Below, one piece after another: positions 1-7,955 of a stretch of DNA of 31,667 nucleotides; position 1 is the first letter of the stretch; the number at the start of each line of letters is the position of its first letter. Under the pieces are notes generated by a model, which was not told where the DNA came from, made no database searches, and worked only from the letters and a program-made list of their open reading frames with translations. The translations under genes and the position numbers were made by a program. The stretch comes from Candidatus Amarobacillus elongatus (GTDB lineage: Bacteria > Chloroflexota > Dehalococcoidia > Tepidiformales > Tepidiformaceae), in contig JADJBX010000013.1 in assembly GCA_016703545.1 (NCBI GenBank), forward strand, positions 1 through 31,667. The letters are read 5' to 3'.

Positions 1-1017
1 CTACGGGCGCATCATCGAGCACGTCAAAGCCCAGGTTGCGGCCGACCCGCCCCGGGGCGGAGGTTTGCGCCGCGTCCGCCGCTTCGCCCTGCGGAACGTG
101 GTCGCCCGGCCGCGGGTCCTCGCCGCCGTCGTCGCGCCGGCGCGCTGGTGGGCGGGTTCGCTGCCGCGAAAGGCGTTCCGGCGCGCACCCCTTCGTTGGC
201 TCCCCGCGCGCCTCGCCGCCATGGAGGCACAGCTGCCCCGGCGTCCCGGCCGCCCCGTCCGGCCCGGCACTCCGCTCGCCGAGCCACGCAATGCCGTCCG
301 AAGCCGTTCTCTTCACCGGCTGCGTCATGGGCGAAACTTCGGGGTAACCATCGCGCCACCGCGCGCGTTCTCGCGCGGCGCGGCGTTCGCGCCGTCGCCG
401 CCGCCGGGCAGGGCTGCTGCGGCGCCCTCCACGCCCACGACGGCGACCTCGCTTTCGCCCGCGAACTCGCCCGCCGCAACATCGACGCGCTGGAAGGCGA
501 TACACCGATCGTCGTGAACTCCGCGGGGTGCGGCGCCGCGATGAAGGAATACGGGCAGCTGCTCCACGCCGACGCCGCCTATGCCGCCCGCGCCGCCGCC
601 TTTTCCGCCCGTGTCCGCGACTTCTCGGAGTTCGTCGCCGGCCTCGAAACACCCGTGCCCGGCAAGCTGGCCGCCCGCGTCGCCTACCAGGACGCGTGTC
701 ACCTCGCGCACGCCCAGCGCATCCGCGAGCAGCCTCGCGACCTCCTCCGCGCCGTTGATGGCTGCCAGCTCGTGGAAACGGCCGGCGCCGACATGTGCTG
801 CGGCGCCGCCGGCATCTACAGCCTCGTGCAGCCCGCGATGTCGGCCGCACTGCGGGGACGCAAAGCCACCGCGTTCCGTGACAGCGCCCCGGACGTTGTC
901 GTCACGGCCAACCCCGGCTGCCAGATGCAGTACGAAGCGGCCGTCCGCGAAGCCGGGATCAATGCCCGCGTCCTGCACCTCGCCGAGGCGCTCGATGAGG
1001 CCGAAGGCGGCCGCTGA
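1..1017 (+). CDS. glcF: Glycolate oxidase iron-sulfur subunit GlcF, 5'-partial, two frameshifts
   Basis: This is the C-terminal part of a GlcF-like protein, which carries electrons from the FAD subunit of glycolate/lactate oxidase to the respiratory chain. The 4Fe-4S ferredoxin domain lies upstream of the window. The reading starts in the frame beginning at base 2 (YGRIIEHVKAQV), moves to another frame for the first CCG motif (AVLFTGCVMGE, about 304-336), and ends in a third frame with QGCCGALHAH, ACHLAH, DMCCGAAG and NPGCQMQ, stopping at 1015-1017. Each of the three segments reads as family sequence only in its own frame. Removing one A at 301-302 and one G from the GGGG at 341-344 restores a continuous protein (AVLFTGCVMGETSGNHRATA). 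The gene is therefore probably intact in the organism and broken by sequence errors, although a real pseudogene is not excluded. The family assignment is firm from the cysteine-rich CCG repeats. Confidence 0.5.
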   Translation, partial: LRAHHRARQSPGCGRPAPGRRFAPRPPLRPAERGRPAAGPRRRRRAGALVGGFAAAKGVPARTPSLAPRAPRRHGGTAAPASRPPRPARHSARRATQCRPKPFSSPAASWAKLRGNHRATARVLARRGVRAVAAAGQGCCGALHAHDGDLAFARELARRNIDALEGDTPIVVNSAGCGAAMKEYGQLLHADAAYAARAAAFSARVRDFSEFVAGLETPVPGKLAARVAYQDACHLAHAQRIREQPRDLLRAVDGCQLVETAGADMCCGAAGIYSLVQPAMSAALRGRKATAFRDSAPDVVVTANPGCQMQYEAAVREAGINARVLHLAEALDEAEGGR

Positions 1018-1164
1018 ACAGCCGCCGGGCGGTCCTTGTGAAAAGCACGGGAAGCACAGGTTTCGGCACGATTTCCCGAGGGGGATTCGCATTGCCGTCG
1101 CGGAGGACTATTATGGCCGTCGATCACGTACCGGCGGGTATAGAGTCCGCCAGAAGGAACATCA

Positions 1165-2472
1165 TTGGAACTGCAGAACGCCGTCATCGTTGATGGGGCT
1201 CGCTCGGCTTTCGGCCGCGGCGGGCGCGGCAAGCTCGTCGCCACGCGCCTCGATGAGGCTGGCGCGAGCGTCGTTCGTGCGCTTCTCGAGCGGAACCCCA
1301 AGGTCCGCGCCGAGATGATCGAAGACATCGCGATGGGCAACGTTGGCGGCGCGGGTGAACTCGCCGGCATCGGTGCCGATACCGTTGCGCGCCTCGCAGG
1401 CCTGCCTTCCGAAATCTCCGCCGTCGATAGCAACCGCCAGTGCGGCTCCTCCATGGAGACCCTCCACCGCATCGCCCAGTCGATCATGGTTGGCGCCACC
1501 GAGTGCGGCATCGCCCTCGGCATCGAGCGCATGGGCCGCCAGCTCGGCGGCGGCGGTGGCGCCCGCGCGACCACCCGCATCACCGAATTCAACAAGCGCC
1601 GCCTCGAGCAGAGCGCCCTCCAGCGCAACATGGCGCACAACCACTTCGAGGACTTCAGCGTCCCCTTCCAGGACGAAATCCTCGACTACTCCCCCGTCCT
1701 CTCGATGACCCAGACCGCCCAGAACGTGGCCGAGGTCTACAACCTCTCCCGCGAGGAGATGGACGCCTTCTCCGCCGATAGCCACCGCAAGGCCGTCGCC
1801 GCCTACGAGCGTGGCATCTACAAGGACGAGATCATTCCGCTCGAAGTCGAAGAGCCGGTCTTCGATGCCGAGGGCAACTGGGTCGAGGGTGAGCACGGCA
1901 AGACGATCGTCTTCGATCGCGACGAGTGCATCCGCCCCGGCACCAACGTCGAGACGCTCGGCGCCCTGCCGGCCGTCAAGGGTATCGTCAGCCCGACGAA
2001 CAGCGAGCTGCGCATCACGGCCGGCAACGCCTGCCCGACGAACGACGGCATCAGCGCCGCCCTCATCATGAGCGAGAAGCGCGCCCTCGAGCTCGGCCTC
2101 GAGCCGCTCGCCCGCATCGTCGGCTTCGGCATCGCCGGCGTGAAGCCGCAGGTCATGGGCCTTGGCCCGATTCCTTCGACCCGCAAGGCGCTCCGCCACG
2201 CCGGCATCACCGCCGACCAGCTCGACCGCGTTGAGTTCAACGAAGCGTTCGCCGCCCAGGTCATCCCGTCCTGCAAGGAACTGGGCATCCCCCTGGACCG
2301 CGTGAACGTGAACGGCGGCTCGATCGCGATCGGCCACCCGCTCGGCGCCACCGGCGCCCGCCTCGTCCTCACCGTCGCGCACGAACTGCGCCGGAGCGGC
2401 GGCCGCTACGGCCTCGCCACCCAGTGCATCGGCGCCGGCATGGGCATCAGCACCATCATCGAGCGCATCTAG
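1165..2472 (+). CDS. Thiolase (acetyl-CoA C-acyltransferase family)
   Basis: This 435-residue thiolase would cleave 3-ketoacyl-CoA with CoA, or run the Claisen condensation in reverse. All catalytic elements are visible: nucleophilic Cys93 in SNRQCGSSME, the NEAFA motif at 359-363, His391 in GHPLGATGA and the second Cys421 in TQCIGAGMG. The length fits complete family members. I chose the TTG start at 1165 because AAGGA at 1154-1158 sits 6 nt upstream and the product begins with the usual thiolase N-terminus (NAVIVDGARSAFG). It follows glcF after 147 nt and is closed by a strong terminator, so it looks like its own unit. The sequence does not decide between a degradative beta-oxidation thiolase and a biosynthetic one. 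The family call is secure, the substrate is unknown. Confidence 0.5.
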   Translation: MELQNAVIVDGARSAFGRGGRGKLVATRLDEAGASVVRALLERNPKVRAEMIEDIAMGNVGGAGELAGIGADTVARLAGLPSEISAVDSNRQCGSSMETLHRIAQSIMVGATECGIALGIERMGRQLGGGGGARATTRITEFNKRRLEQSALQRNMAHNHFEDFSVPFQDEILDYSPVLSMTQTAQNVAEVYNLSREEMDAFSADSHRKAVAAYERGIYKDEIIPLEVEEPVFDAEGNWVEGEHGKTIVFDRDECIRPGTNVETLGALPAVKGIVSPTNSELRITAGNACPTNDGISAALIMSEKRALELGLEPLARIVGFGIAGVKPQVMGLGPIPSTRKALRHAGITADQLDRVEFNEAFAAQVIPSCKELGIPLDRVNVNGGSIAIGHPLGATGARLVLTVAHELRRSGGRYGLATQCIGAGMGISTIIERI

Positions 2473-2494
2473 GCGTTCGGTTCGAACCAGCACG

Positions 2495-2522
2495 AAGGGG
2501 GCCGGCAACGGCCCCCTTTTCG
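2495..2522 (+). terminator. Intrinsic terminator after the thiolase gene
   Basis: A perfect 10-bp stem (AAGGGGGCCG paired with CGGCCCCCTT) around a GCAA tetraloop is followed by a run of T. It begins 23 nt after the thiolase stop, between convergent genes. The A-run on the left arm means it could also work for the minus-strand PAP2 gene. Confidence 0.5.
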
Positions 2523-2547
2523 TTGTCCCGGAGCTCGCCCGCCTCCC

Positions 2548-3354
2548 TCAGAACGGCAGGCGCATTTCCCGGATGTGGGGGAACCAGCGCCGCACGCCCG
2601 CCGGGTGGCGCTCCGTCCACAGCTCCCACTGGTAGGCGATCGCGAGGCACGCCGTCACGATCGCCCCCCCGAGAATCATGTCCAGGAAGTAGTGGTTGGC
2701 GGTGACCACGATCGAATACCACATCCACGCCAGGAAGATGACCGCCGCCGCCCGTGCCAGCCGCGATCGCCAGTTCCACCACACCCCGATCGTCGCCAAC
2801 AGGATCCAGCCGAAGTGATAGGACGGCACCGCCGCGTACCAGTTCGTCATTGCGCCCGGCTTCGATCCGCGCATGCCCTCGAGCGTGTCACGGAAGCCGT
2901 AATCCACGCCCGCCTGGAGCAGCAGCCGCGGCGGCGTCACGGGGTAGAGGATGTAGAACGGCACGCCGATGAGCGCGGACAGCAGCAGCGCGTTCCGGAG
3001 CACCCGGTACTTCCGCACGCTGTTGTGAAAGAAGCCGAACCCCAGGACTGCCAGCAGCGGCAGATGCAGATTCAGGTAGGTGAAGTTCGCCGCGTCCATG
3101 AGCAGATTGTGGTCGATCGCAGCCCGCTGCCACGCCGCTTCCCAGAACACGCCCAACCGGCGTTCGAAGTCGATGATGTCCACGGCGTTGGCCGTCGAGA
3201 GCGCCACGCGGTCCGGCGGCAACCCGCGCAGCATGAAGTACCCCACGAACAGAGTGAGGAATACCGCCAGTTCCACCAGGTACAGGAGGAGGGACTTCGC
3301 CACGCCCGCCAATGTCTGTGGCGAGTGCCGGAATTCCTGAGGTACTGCCGCCAT
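2548..3354 (-). CDS. PAP2-superfamily membrane phosphatase/transferase
   Basis: This 268-residue polytopic membrane protein belongs to the PAP2 superfamily, the acid phosphatase fold that acts on lipid phosphates or transfers phospho-headgroups. Hydrophobic segments lie at about 21-42, 95-110, 121-138, 181-197, 201-217 and 226-240. The second and third phosphatase motifs are visible: PSYHFGW (Ser178, His180) and ANHYFLD (His221, Asp225). Asp225 fits the position of the aspartate that assists the catalytic histidine. The spacing resembles the inositol-phosphorylceramide-synthase-like branch (PAP2_3) more than classical PgpB, but that is from memory and tentative. The ATG at 3354 has no Shine-Dalgarno sequence. 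A TACGAT box lies 8 nt upstream, which fits a leaderless mRNA. Confidence 0.5.
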   Translation of the reverse strand: MAAVPQEFRHSPQTLAGVAKSLLLYLVELAVFLTLFVGYFMLRGLPPDRVALSTANAVDIIDFERRLGVFWEAAWQRAAIDHNLLMDAANFTYLNLHLPLLAVLGFGFFHNSVRKYRVLRNALLLSALIGVPFYILYPVTPPRLLLQAGVDYGFRDTLEGMRGSKPGAMTNWYAAVPSYHFGWILLATIGVWWNWRSRLARAAAVIFLAWMWYSIVVTANHYFLDMILGGAIVTACLAIAYQWELWTERHPAGVRRWFPHIREMRLPF

Positions 3355-3362
3355 ACACCCCT

Positions 3363-3368
3363 ATCGTA
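3363..3368 (-). promoter_or_regulatory. Candidate -10 box, leaderless PAP2 gene
   Basis: On the minus strand TACGAT is followed by 8 nt and the ATG at 3354, with no purine-rich ribosome site between. I see no convincing -35 box. It is one of six start sites in the window with the same geometry. Confidence 0.5.
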
Positions 3369-3450
3369 CCGCCCGAGGCACCCCACGGGGCCCCGCGGCA
3401 CGCCGTTTCCGCAAGCTGTCGCGGATCCGAAATACTCGCGCGTTGATGGT

Positions 3451-4716
3451 TCAGCCCAGGTGCAGCGCCCGCCGCACGTCCGCGTTCTGCAGGTCCAGCG
3501 TGAACGTCGCGTACGAGTACGCGAGGCCCGTTTCCGGCGAGAAGCCGCGCCGTTCGCCCAGGTTCTTCAACACCGTGATGCTCACCATGTTATTCACGAG
3601 GTTCTTCGCCGCGAACTCCTCGCGGCCCGTCACCCGCACCACCACGTCGCGGATACGGTTGAACGTCAGGTAGTCCGTCCCGGGCTTCAGCCGCTCGTCC
3701 TGGATCGCCGCGATGAGGTCGTTCCGCGTCTGCTCGCTCAGGTCGGCGAATACCAGCCCGCCGTAGTCGTAGCGCGCGCGTTCGGTTGGCGGCGGCGCGG
3801 CCGTCGAGATCACCTCGTCGGGCTCGTCCGGCAGGTAGATCCAGTCCACGAACCCGCGCGGAACGAGCCGGATGTCGCGGTGCGCCGCCAGCCCCTGCAC
3901 GTAGTAGCTCGTTCGCCCTTTCACCAGGCGCGCGAAATCCGACCCCGGCAACCGCTTCTGCAGCTCCTGCCCCAGCAGCGAAACGGAGAGGTCCCGGTGG
4001 TCGCGGCGGTACTCGCGCGTGACTTCCATCACCACCTCGAGCACCTCCGCCACCTTGCGCTGGTCGAGCTCCACCGTCGTGCCGCCCGCCGACGCCTGGA
4101 TGTGGGCCATCGCCGTTTCCGCCGCCTGCGCCATCCCCGGCGAGACCTTCTTCGTCTTCTCCGGTGGCGCGGTCATGGGCGTGGTCTCGTCGAGCATCCG
4201 CTCGACGTCGAGGTCGTAATAGAGGACGACGTCGGCCTGGTCGGTCAGGGCCGCCGCCGTCGTCCACGAGACGCCAATCACCACCACGCGCTTCCCGTGG
4301 GGCCGCAGCGTGTTGACGATGTGCAGGAAGCCGTGGTCGCCCGAGACGATGATGTAGGTGGAGATATGGGGGAACTGGTGGCTGGCCTCGATGCAGTCCG
4401 CCGCCAGTTTCACGTCCACGGAGTTCTTGATGCGCACTTCGCCGCTGGATTCCGTGTACCGCCGCGTGAGGACGTACACGGGTTCGAGCCCGGCCATGTA
4501 CAGGTTCGCGGGGTCCCCGGAATGCACGGGGTCCTGCCAGTCGGCATAGGCGCGCGCATACACGATGCGTCCGAACCGCTCGGCGGCGTTGCGCAACGCC
4601 GTCACGTTGGGACGCCGCTCACGTTGCGCCAGGCTGAATTTCAGGTTCTCCCAGTCCACGAGAAGGGCGACATCGCCCTGGCCCTGGCCGTTCGCTCCGT
4701 CGCCGCCACTGTCCAT
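3451..4716 (-). CDS. NYN-domain putative ribonuclease with LOTUS/OST-HTH-like C-terminus
   Basis: This 421-residue protein begins with a NYN (PIN-like) nuclease domain at about 15-165. The expected acidic residues are present: Asp21 in LLVDWEN, Asp101 in NSVDVKLAAD and Asp127 in YIIVSGDHGF. The family is known or predicted to cleave RNA using a metal ion. Residues about 215-310 look like an OST-HTH/LOTUS domain (LGQELQKRLPG, GRTSYYVQGL), a fold linked to RNA or G-quadruplex binding. A third segment at about 330-420 may be another such domain. Bacterial NYN-LOTUS proteins of this layout are known, but most have no defined target. The ATG at 4716 has TACCAT 6 nt upstream and no Shine-Dalgarno sequence. 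It is separated from the PAP2 gene by about 96 nt and probably has its own promoter. Confidence 0.5.
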   Translation of the reverse strand: MDSGGDGANGQGQGDVALLVDWENLKFSLAQRERRPNVTALRNAAERFGRIVYARAYADWQDPVHSGDPANLYMAGLEPVYVLTRRYTESSGEVRIKNSVDVKLAADCIEASHQFPHISTYIIVSGDHGFLHIVNTLRPHGKRVVVIGVSWTTAAALTDQADVVLYYDLDVERMLDETTPMTAPPEKTKKVSPGMAQAAETAMAHIQASAGGTTVELDQRKVAEVLEVVMEVTREYRRDHRDLSVSLLGQELQKRLPGSDFARLVKGRTSYYVQGLAAHRDIRLVPRGFVDWIYLPDEPDEVISTAAPPPTERARYDYGGLVFADLSEQTRNDLIAAIQDERLKPGTDYLTFNRIRDVVVRVTGREEFAAKNLVNNMVSITVLKNLGERRGFSPETGLAYSYATFTLDLQNADVRRALHLG

Positions 4717-4722
4717 CGCGTC

Positions 4723-4728
4723 ATGGTA
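4723..4728 (-). promoter_or_regulatory. Candidate -10 box, leaderless NYN gene
   Basis: On the minus strand TACCAT is followed by GACGCG and the ATG at 4716. No ribosome-binding site fits between them, so transcription probably starts at or next to the start codon. No clear -35 box is visible. Confidence 0.5.
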
Positions 4729-4939
4729 GCAGGGTGGCCCGGCCCGGCGGGAAGAAAGGGTTCCGTAAGTTCCCTTATGGCGAAACCCGCTCCCGTCCGC
4801 TCACAATGGAATTCACGGGGCCCTCACGGCGCCGTGGACCGGTGTATAGAAGTCCTTTCCGGCCAGCCAGGGGCGCTGGAACGGTCTGCTATACTCGCGA
4901 TAAGGCGCGGTTCACCCCACCGCTCACCGGAGTGACTCA

Positions 4940-6949
4940 TTGTACTCTCGTTGGCTTCGCCAGAGCTTCATCTATCTGCTCATCCTCGTCGCGATCATCG
5001 CGGTCGTCTTCGCCTTCTTTAACGGCGGCGACGAGCACCAGAAGGTCGCCTTCGGCCAGGTCGTCCAGGAGGCCAAGGCCGGCCAGATCGAAAAGATCGA
5101 GGTCAACGGCCGCGACCTGACCATCACCTACGCCGAAAAGCAGGACGGCAAGAACGTCATCAAGACGTCGAAGGTGGCCGAGAACACCGACGTCGCGCAG
5201 TTCCTCGCCGAGCAGAACATCGCGCTCAGCCGTGCCGGCGCCACCAGCGGCGCCGCCGTCGACCTCGAATTCAAGGACAACTCCGGCTTCGGGCCGTGGC
5301 TTGGCCTCCTGCTGAACCTGCTCCCGTTCCTGCTCTTCGGCCTCTTCCTGCTGCTCATCATGCGGCAGGCCCAGGGTTCGAACTCGCAGGCGATGAGCTT
5401 CGGTAAGAGCCGCGCCCGCCTCTTCACCGGTTCGAAGGTCACGGTCACCTTCGCCGACGTCGCCGGTGTCGATGAAGCGAAGGAAGAGCTCGCCGAAGTG
5501 GTCGAGTTCCTCAAGTACCCGGAGAAGTTCGCCGCACTCGGCGCCCGCATCCCCAAGGGCGTCCTCCTCGTGGGCCCTCCCGGTACCGGTAAGACGCTCC
5601 TCTCCCGCGCCGTCGCCGGCGAGGCGGGTGTGCCCTTCTTCAGCATCTCCGGCTCCGAATTCGTCGAGATGTTCGTCGGCGTCGGCGCCAGCCGCGTCCG
5701 CGACCTCTTCGACCAGGCCAAGAAGAACGCCCCCTGCATCGTCTTCGTCGACGAAATCGACGCGGTCGGCCGCCAGCGCGGCGCCGGCCTCGGCGGCTCG
5801 CACGATGAGCGCGAGCAGACCCTCAACCAGATCCTCGTCGAGATGGACGGCTTCGACACGGGCACGAACGTCATCGTCATCGCCGCCACCAACCGCCCCG
5901 ACATTCTCGACCCCGCGCTCCTGCGCCCGGGCCGCTTCGACCGCAAGGTCATCCTCGATGCCCCCGACGTGAAGGGCCGCGAGGCCATTCTCGCCGTTCA
6001 CACGAAGGGCAAGCCCATCGGCGAGGACGTGCGCGTGCCGGTGCTCGCGAAGTCCACCCCGGGCTTCAGCGGCGCCGACCTCGCGAACCTCGTGAACGAG
6101 GCGGCGATCCTCGCCGCCCGCCGCAACAAGAAGATCATCAGCATGACCGAGTTCGAAGAGGCCGTGGACCGCGTGATCGCCGGCCCCGAGCGCAAGAGCC
6201 GCGTCATGAGCCCGCACGAGAAGCGCCTGACCGCCTACCACGAAGGTGGCCACACGGTCGTCGCGCACTTCATGGAGCACCACGACCCGCCGCACAAGGT
6301 CACGATCGTGTCCCGCGGCATGGCCGGCGGCTATACCCGCTTCCTCCCGGACGAGGAGTCGCACTACCGCACCCGCAGCATGTTCCGCGACCAGCTGTGC
6401 ACCGCCCTGGGCGGCCACGCCGCGGAGGAACTCATCTTCGGGGAAGCCTCCACCGGCCCCTCGAACGATATCGAGCAGGTCACCCGTATCGCCCGCGCCA
6501 TGGTCACCCGCTGGGGCATGAGCGAGCGCCTCGGGCCGCGGACTTTCGGCAAGACCGAGGAGATGGTCTTCCTCGGCCGCGAAATCGCCGAGACCCGCAA
6601 CTACAGCGAGAAGATCGCCGAGGAGATCGACGACGAGGTTCGCCGCCTCATCGAGGAAGCACAGGAGCGCGCACGGAACGTCCTGCGAGAGCACCGCGCC
6701 ATCCTCGATAAGCTGGCGGTCGTCCTGCTCGAAGTCGAGACGCTCGAAGGTGAGACGCTGACGCGGCTGCTCAACAGCGACCCGAACGACCCGTGGCCGC
6801 CCGCGGGCGAGCCCCGGGCGCCAGAGCCGCCGGCGCCGCCTAAGCCGACCGAGGACAGCCCCCGCCGGCCCAGCTTCGAGCCGAAGCCCGGTGGTCTCGC
6901 CTGGGAGGGCGGCAACCAGGCCCGCGTGGATGGTGGCTCCTCCTCCTGA
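4940..6949 (+). CDS. ftsH: ATP-dependent zinc metalloprotease FtsH
   Basis: FtsH is a membrane-anchored AAA+ protease that extracts and degrades membrane and regulatory proteins. The 669-residue product has TM1 at about 9-27, a small extracytoplasmic domain, TM2 at about 116-137 and the AAA module with Walker A GPPGTGKT (Lys218), Walker B IVFVDEIDA and the second region of homology ATNRPDILDPALLRPGRFDR. The protease domain follows, with zinc motif HEGGH (His434, Glu435, His438) and third ligand Asp510 in GPSNDIEQ. HEGGH differs from the common HEAGH but keeps HEXXH. The C-terminal 45 residues are a proline-rich, probably disordered tail. The TTG start at 4940 gives the standard N-terminus (YSRWLRQSFIYLLI) and has GGAG 8 nt upstream. 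A TATACT hexamer at 4890-4895 is a possible -10 box, without a clear -35. Confidence 0.5.
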   Translation: MYSRWLRQSFIYLLILVAIIAVVFAFFNGGDEHQKVAFGQVVQEAKAGQIEKIEVNGRDLTITYAEKQDGKNVIKTSKVAENTDVAQFLAEQNIALSRAGATSGAAVDLEFKDNSGFGPWLGLLLNLLPFLLFGLFLLLIMRQAQGSNSQAMSFGKSRARLFTGSKVTVTFADVAGVDEAKEELAEVVEFLKYPEKFAALGARIPKGVLLVGPPGTGKTLLSRAVAGEAGVPFFSISGSEFVEMFVGVGASRVRDLFDQAKKNAPCIVFVDEIDAVGRQRGAGLGGSHDEREQTLNQILVEMDGFDTGTNVIVIAATNRPDILDPALLRPGRFDRKVILDAPDVKGREAILAVHTKGKPIGEDVRVPVLAKSTPGFSGADLANLVNEAAILAARRNKKIISMTEFEEAVDRVIAGPERKSRVMSPHEKRLTAYHEGGHTVVAHFMEHHDPPHKVTIVSRGMAGGYTRFLPDEESHYRTRSMFRDQLCTALGGHAAEELIFGEASTGPSNDIEQVTRIARAMVTRWGMSERLGPRTFGKTEEMVFLGREIAETRNYSEKIAEEIDDEVRRLIEEAQERARNVLREHRAILDKLAVVLLEVETLEGETLTRLLNSDPNDPWPPAGEPRAPEPPAPPKPTEDSPRRPSFEPKPGGLAWEGGNQARVDGGSSS

Positions 6950-6982
6950 GGAACCGCCTCGCATTCAAGGAAGCGCGGTGCG

Positions 6983-7015
6983 GAGCCGCCTGTTCGTTGA
7001 CCGAACAGGCGGCTC
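6983..7015 (+). terminator. Hairpin terminator of ftsH, loop overlaps the rplU -35 box
   Basis: A perfect 14-bp stem (6983-6996 with 7002-7015) closes a 5-nt loop, TTGAC, 34 nt after the ftsH stop. There is no following T-run, so any termination would be of the weak-U type. The loop supplies the -35 hexamer of the next promoter. Confidence 0.5.
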
Positions 7016-7026
7016 GCCCCTAGACT
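6997..7026 (+). promoter_or_regulatory. Promoter of the rplU-rpmA-rpmE operon
   Basis: TTGACC at 6997-7002, an 18-nt spacer and TAGACT at 7021-7026 form a good sigma-70-type promoter. GGAG at 7050-7053 then precedes the rplU ATG at 7061. A second TAGACT at 7029-7034 would give a 26-nt spacer and is less likely. Confidence 0.5.
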
Positions 7027-7060
7027 GATAGACTGTCCACGGACTGTCTGGAGATTCAAA

Positions 7061-7372
7061 ATGGAAGCGATCGTTCGCGCCGACGGGCGTCAGTTGCGCC
7101 TCGTCGAGGGGCAGGAATTTGAAGTGGGCCGGGTCGATGGCGACCTCGGCGACACCGTCTCCTACGAGGTGCTCATGCTCCTCGATGGCGCCGATGTCAC
7201 CGTCGGGACGCCCGTGGTGGAGGGTGCCTCGCTCAAGGCGCGCATCGCCCAGCACGGGCGGGCTCCCAAGATCCGGTTCATGAAGTACAAGAACAAGGTC
7301 CGTTACCGCCGGACCTTCGGCCACCGCCAGTACGTGACCCGCCTGGTGGTGGAAGCGATCACGAAGGGATAG
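7061..7372 (+). CDS. rplU: 50S ribosomal protein L21
   Basis: This 103-residue protein is full-length L21, which binds 23S rRNA domain VI and L20 in the large subunit. It starts with the family's MEAIVRADGRQLRLVEGQEFEV and contains the KIRFMKYKNKVRYRRTFGHRQ basic RNA-binding segment near the C-terminus. GGAG sits 7 nt before the ATG. It is the first gene of an rplU-rpmA pair 4 nt apart, an arrangement conserved in most bacteria, and it has a clear promoter just upstream. The identification is secure. Confidence 0.5.
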   Translation: MEAIVRADGRQLRLVEGQEFEVGRVDGDLGDTVSYEVLMLLDGADVTVGTPVVEGASLKARIAQHGRAPKIRFMKYKNKVRYRRTFGHRQYVTRLVVEAITKG

Positions 7373-7376
7373 CGCG

Positions 7377-7655
7377 ATGGCACATAAGAAGGGCGTCAGC
7401 AGCTCCAAGAACGGCCGCGACAGCCAGAGCCAGCGGCTCGGCGTCAAGAAGTTCGATGGCGAAGTGGTCCGCCCCGGCGGCATCATCATCCGCCAGAAGG
7501 GCACCCGCTTCCATCCCGGCAACAATGTCGGTCTCGGACGGGACTACACGATCTTCGCCCTCATCGATGGGCAGGTGAAGTTCGAACCGTTCGCCAAGGG
7601 GCGGCGGAAGAAGGTCAGCGTGTACGGCGCTGAGGCGGCCGTTCCCACGGCCTGA
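7377..7655 (+). CDS. rpmA: 50S ribosomal protein L27
   Basis: This 92-residue L27 begins directly with MAHKKGVSSSKNGRDS, the mature N-terminus that reaches the peptidyl-transferase centre. It lacks the cleavable N-terminal extension found in Firmicutes, so no Prp-type processing protease is needed. The family signature LGVKKFDGEVVRPGGIIIRQ is intact. It begins 4 nt after rplU and is surely co-transcribed with it. In many genomes obgE follows this pair, but here the next gene is rpmE. Confidence 0.5.
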   Translation: MAHKKGVSSSKNGRDSQSQRLGVKKFDGEVVRPGGIIIRQKGTRFHPGNNVGLGRDYTIFALIDGQVKFEPFAKGRRKKVSVYGAEAAVPTA

Positions 7656-7672
7656 GTCAGGAAGGAATCCCG

Positions 7673-7879
7673 GTGAAAGCCAACATCCACCCCAATTACG
7701 CGGATGCCACCATCAAGTGCAGCTGCGGCAACGAAATCCAGACCCGTTCCACCCGGCAGACGGCCATGCACCTCGACGTGTGCAACGCCTGCCACCCCTT
7801 CTACACGGGTGAACAGCGCATCATCGACACGGCCGGGCGGGTCGAGCGGTTCAACCGCCGCTTCAGCCGGGCCCGCTAA
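7673..7879 (+). CDS. rpmE: 50S ribosomal protein L31, zinc-binding form
   Basis: This 68-residue L31 has the four cysteines of the zinc-binding (C+) type: two in IKCSCGNE and two in VCNACHPFYTG. The C+ form is generally expressed when zinc is sufficient and can be exchanged for a zinc-free paralogue, none of which is in this window. The GTG start at 7673 is chosen because AGGAAGGA lies just upstream and the product begins MKANIHPNY, the usual L31 N-terminus. It lies 17 nt after rpmA and is followed by a strong terminator, so it ends the ribosomal-protein operon. Confidence 0.5.
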   Translation: MKANIHPNYADATIKCSCGNEIQTRSTRQTAMHLDVCNACHPFYTGEQRIIDTAGRVERFNRRFSRAR

Positions 7880-7911
7880 GGGCCTCGCCCCCCGAGAACA
7901 ACGGATACACC

Positions 7912-7945
7912 CGCGAGGGGCGCCATGGCGCCCCTCGCGCGTTTT
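7912..7945 (+). terminator. Intrinsic terminator between rpmE and the DUF1385 gene
   Basis: A perfect 28-nt palindrome (7912-7939) is followed by CG and four T (7942-7945). The T-run is only 10 nt from the ATG at 7956, so transcription of the next gene depends on read-through or on a promoter within this interval. Confidence 0.5.
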
Positions 7946-7955
7946 GTGAGGGACG

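Noticed and set aside
2575..4935. 786-codon open frame on the plus strand across the PAP2 and NYN genes
   Set aside because: Composition is Arg/His/Pro/Val-rich without any motif, and both opposite-strand genes are well supported.
4937..6964. 675-codon open frame on the minus strand opposite ftsH
   Set aside because: It is a GC-rich antisense shadow: the plus strand holds a complete FtsH with all motifs, and the minus-strand translation is low-complexity Ala/Gly/Glu/Asp/Val.
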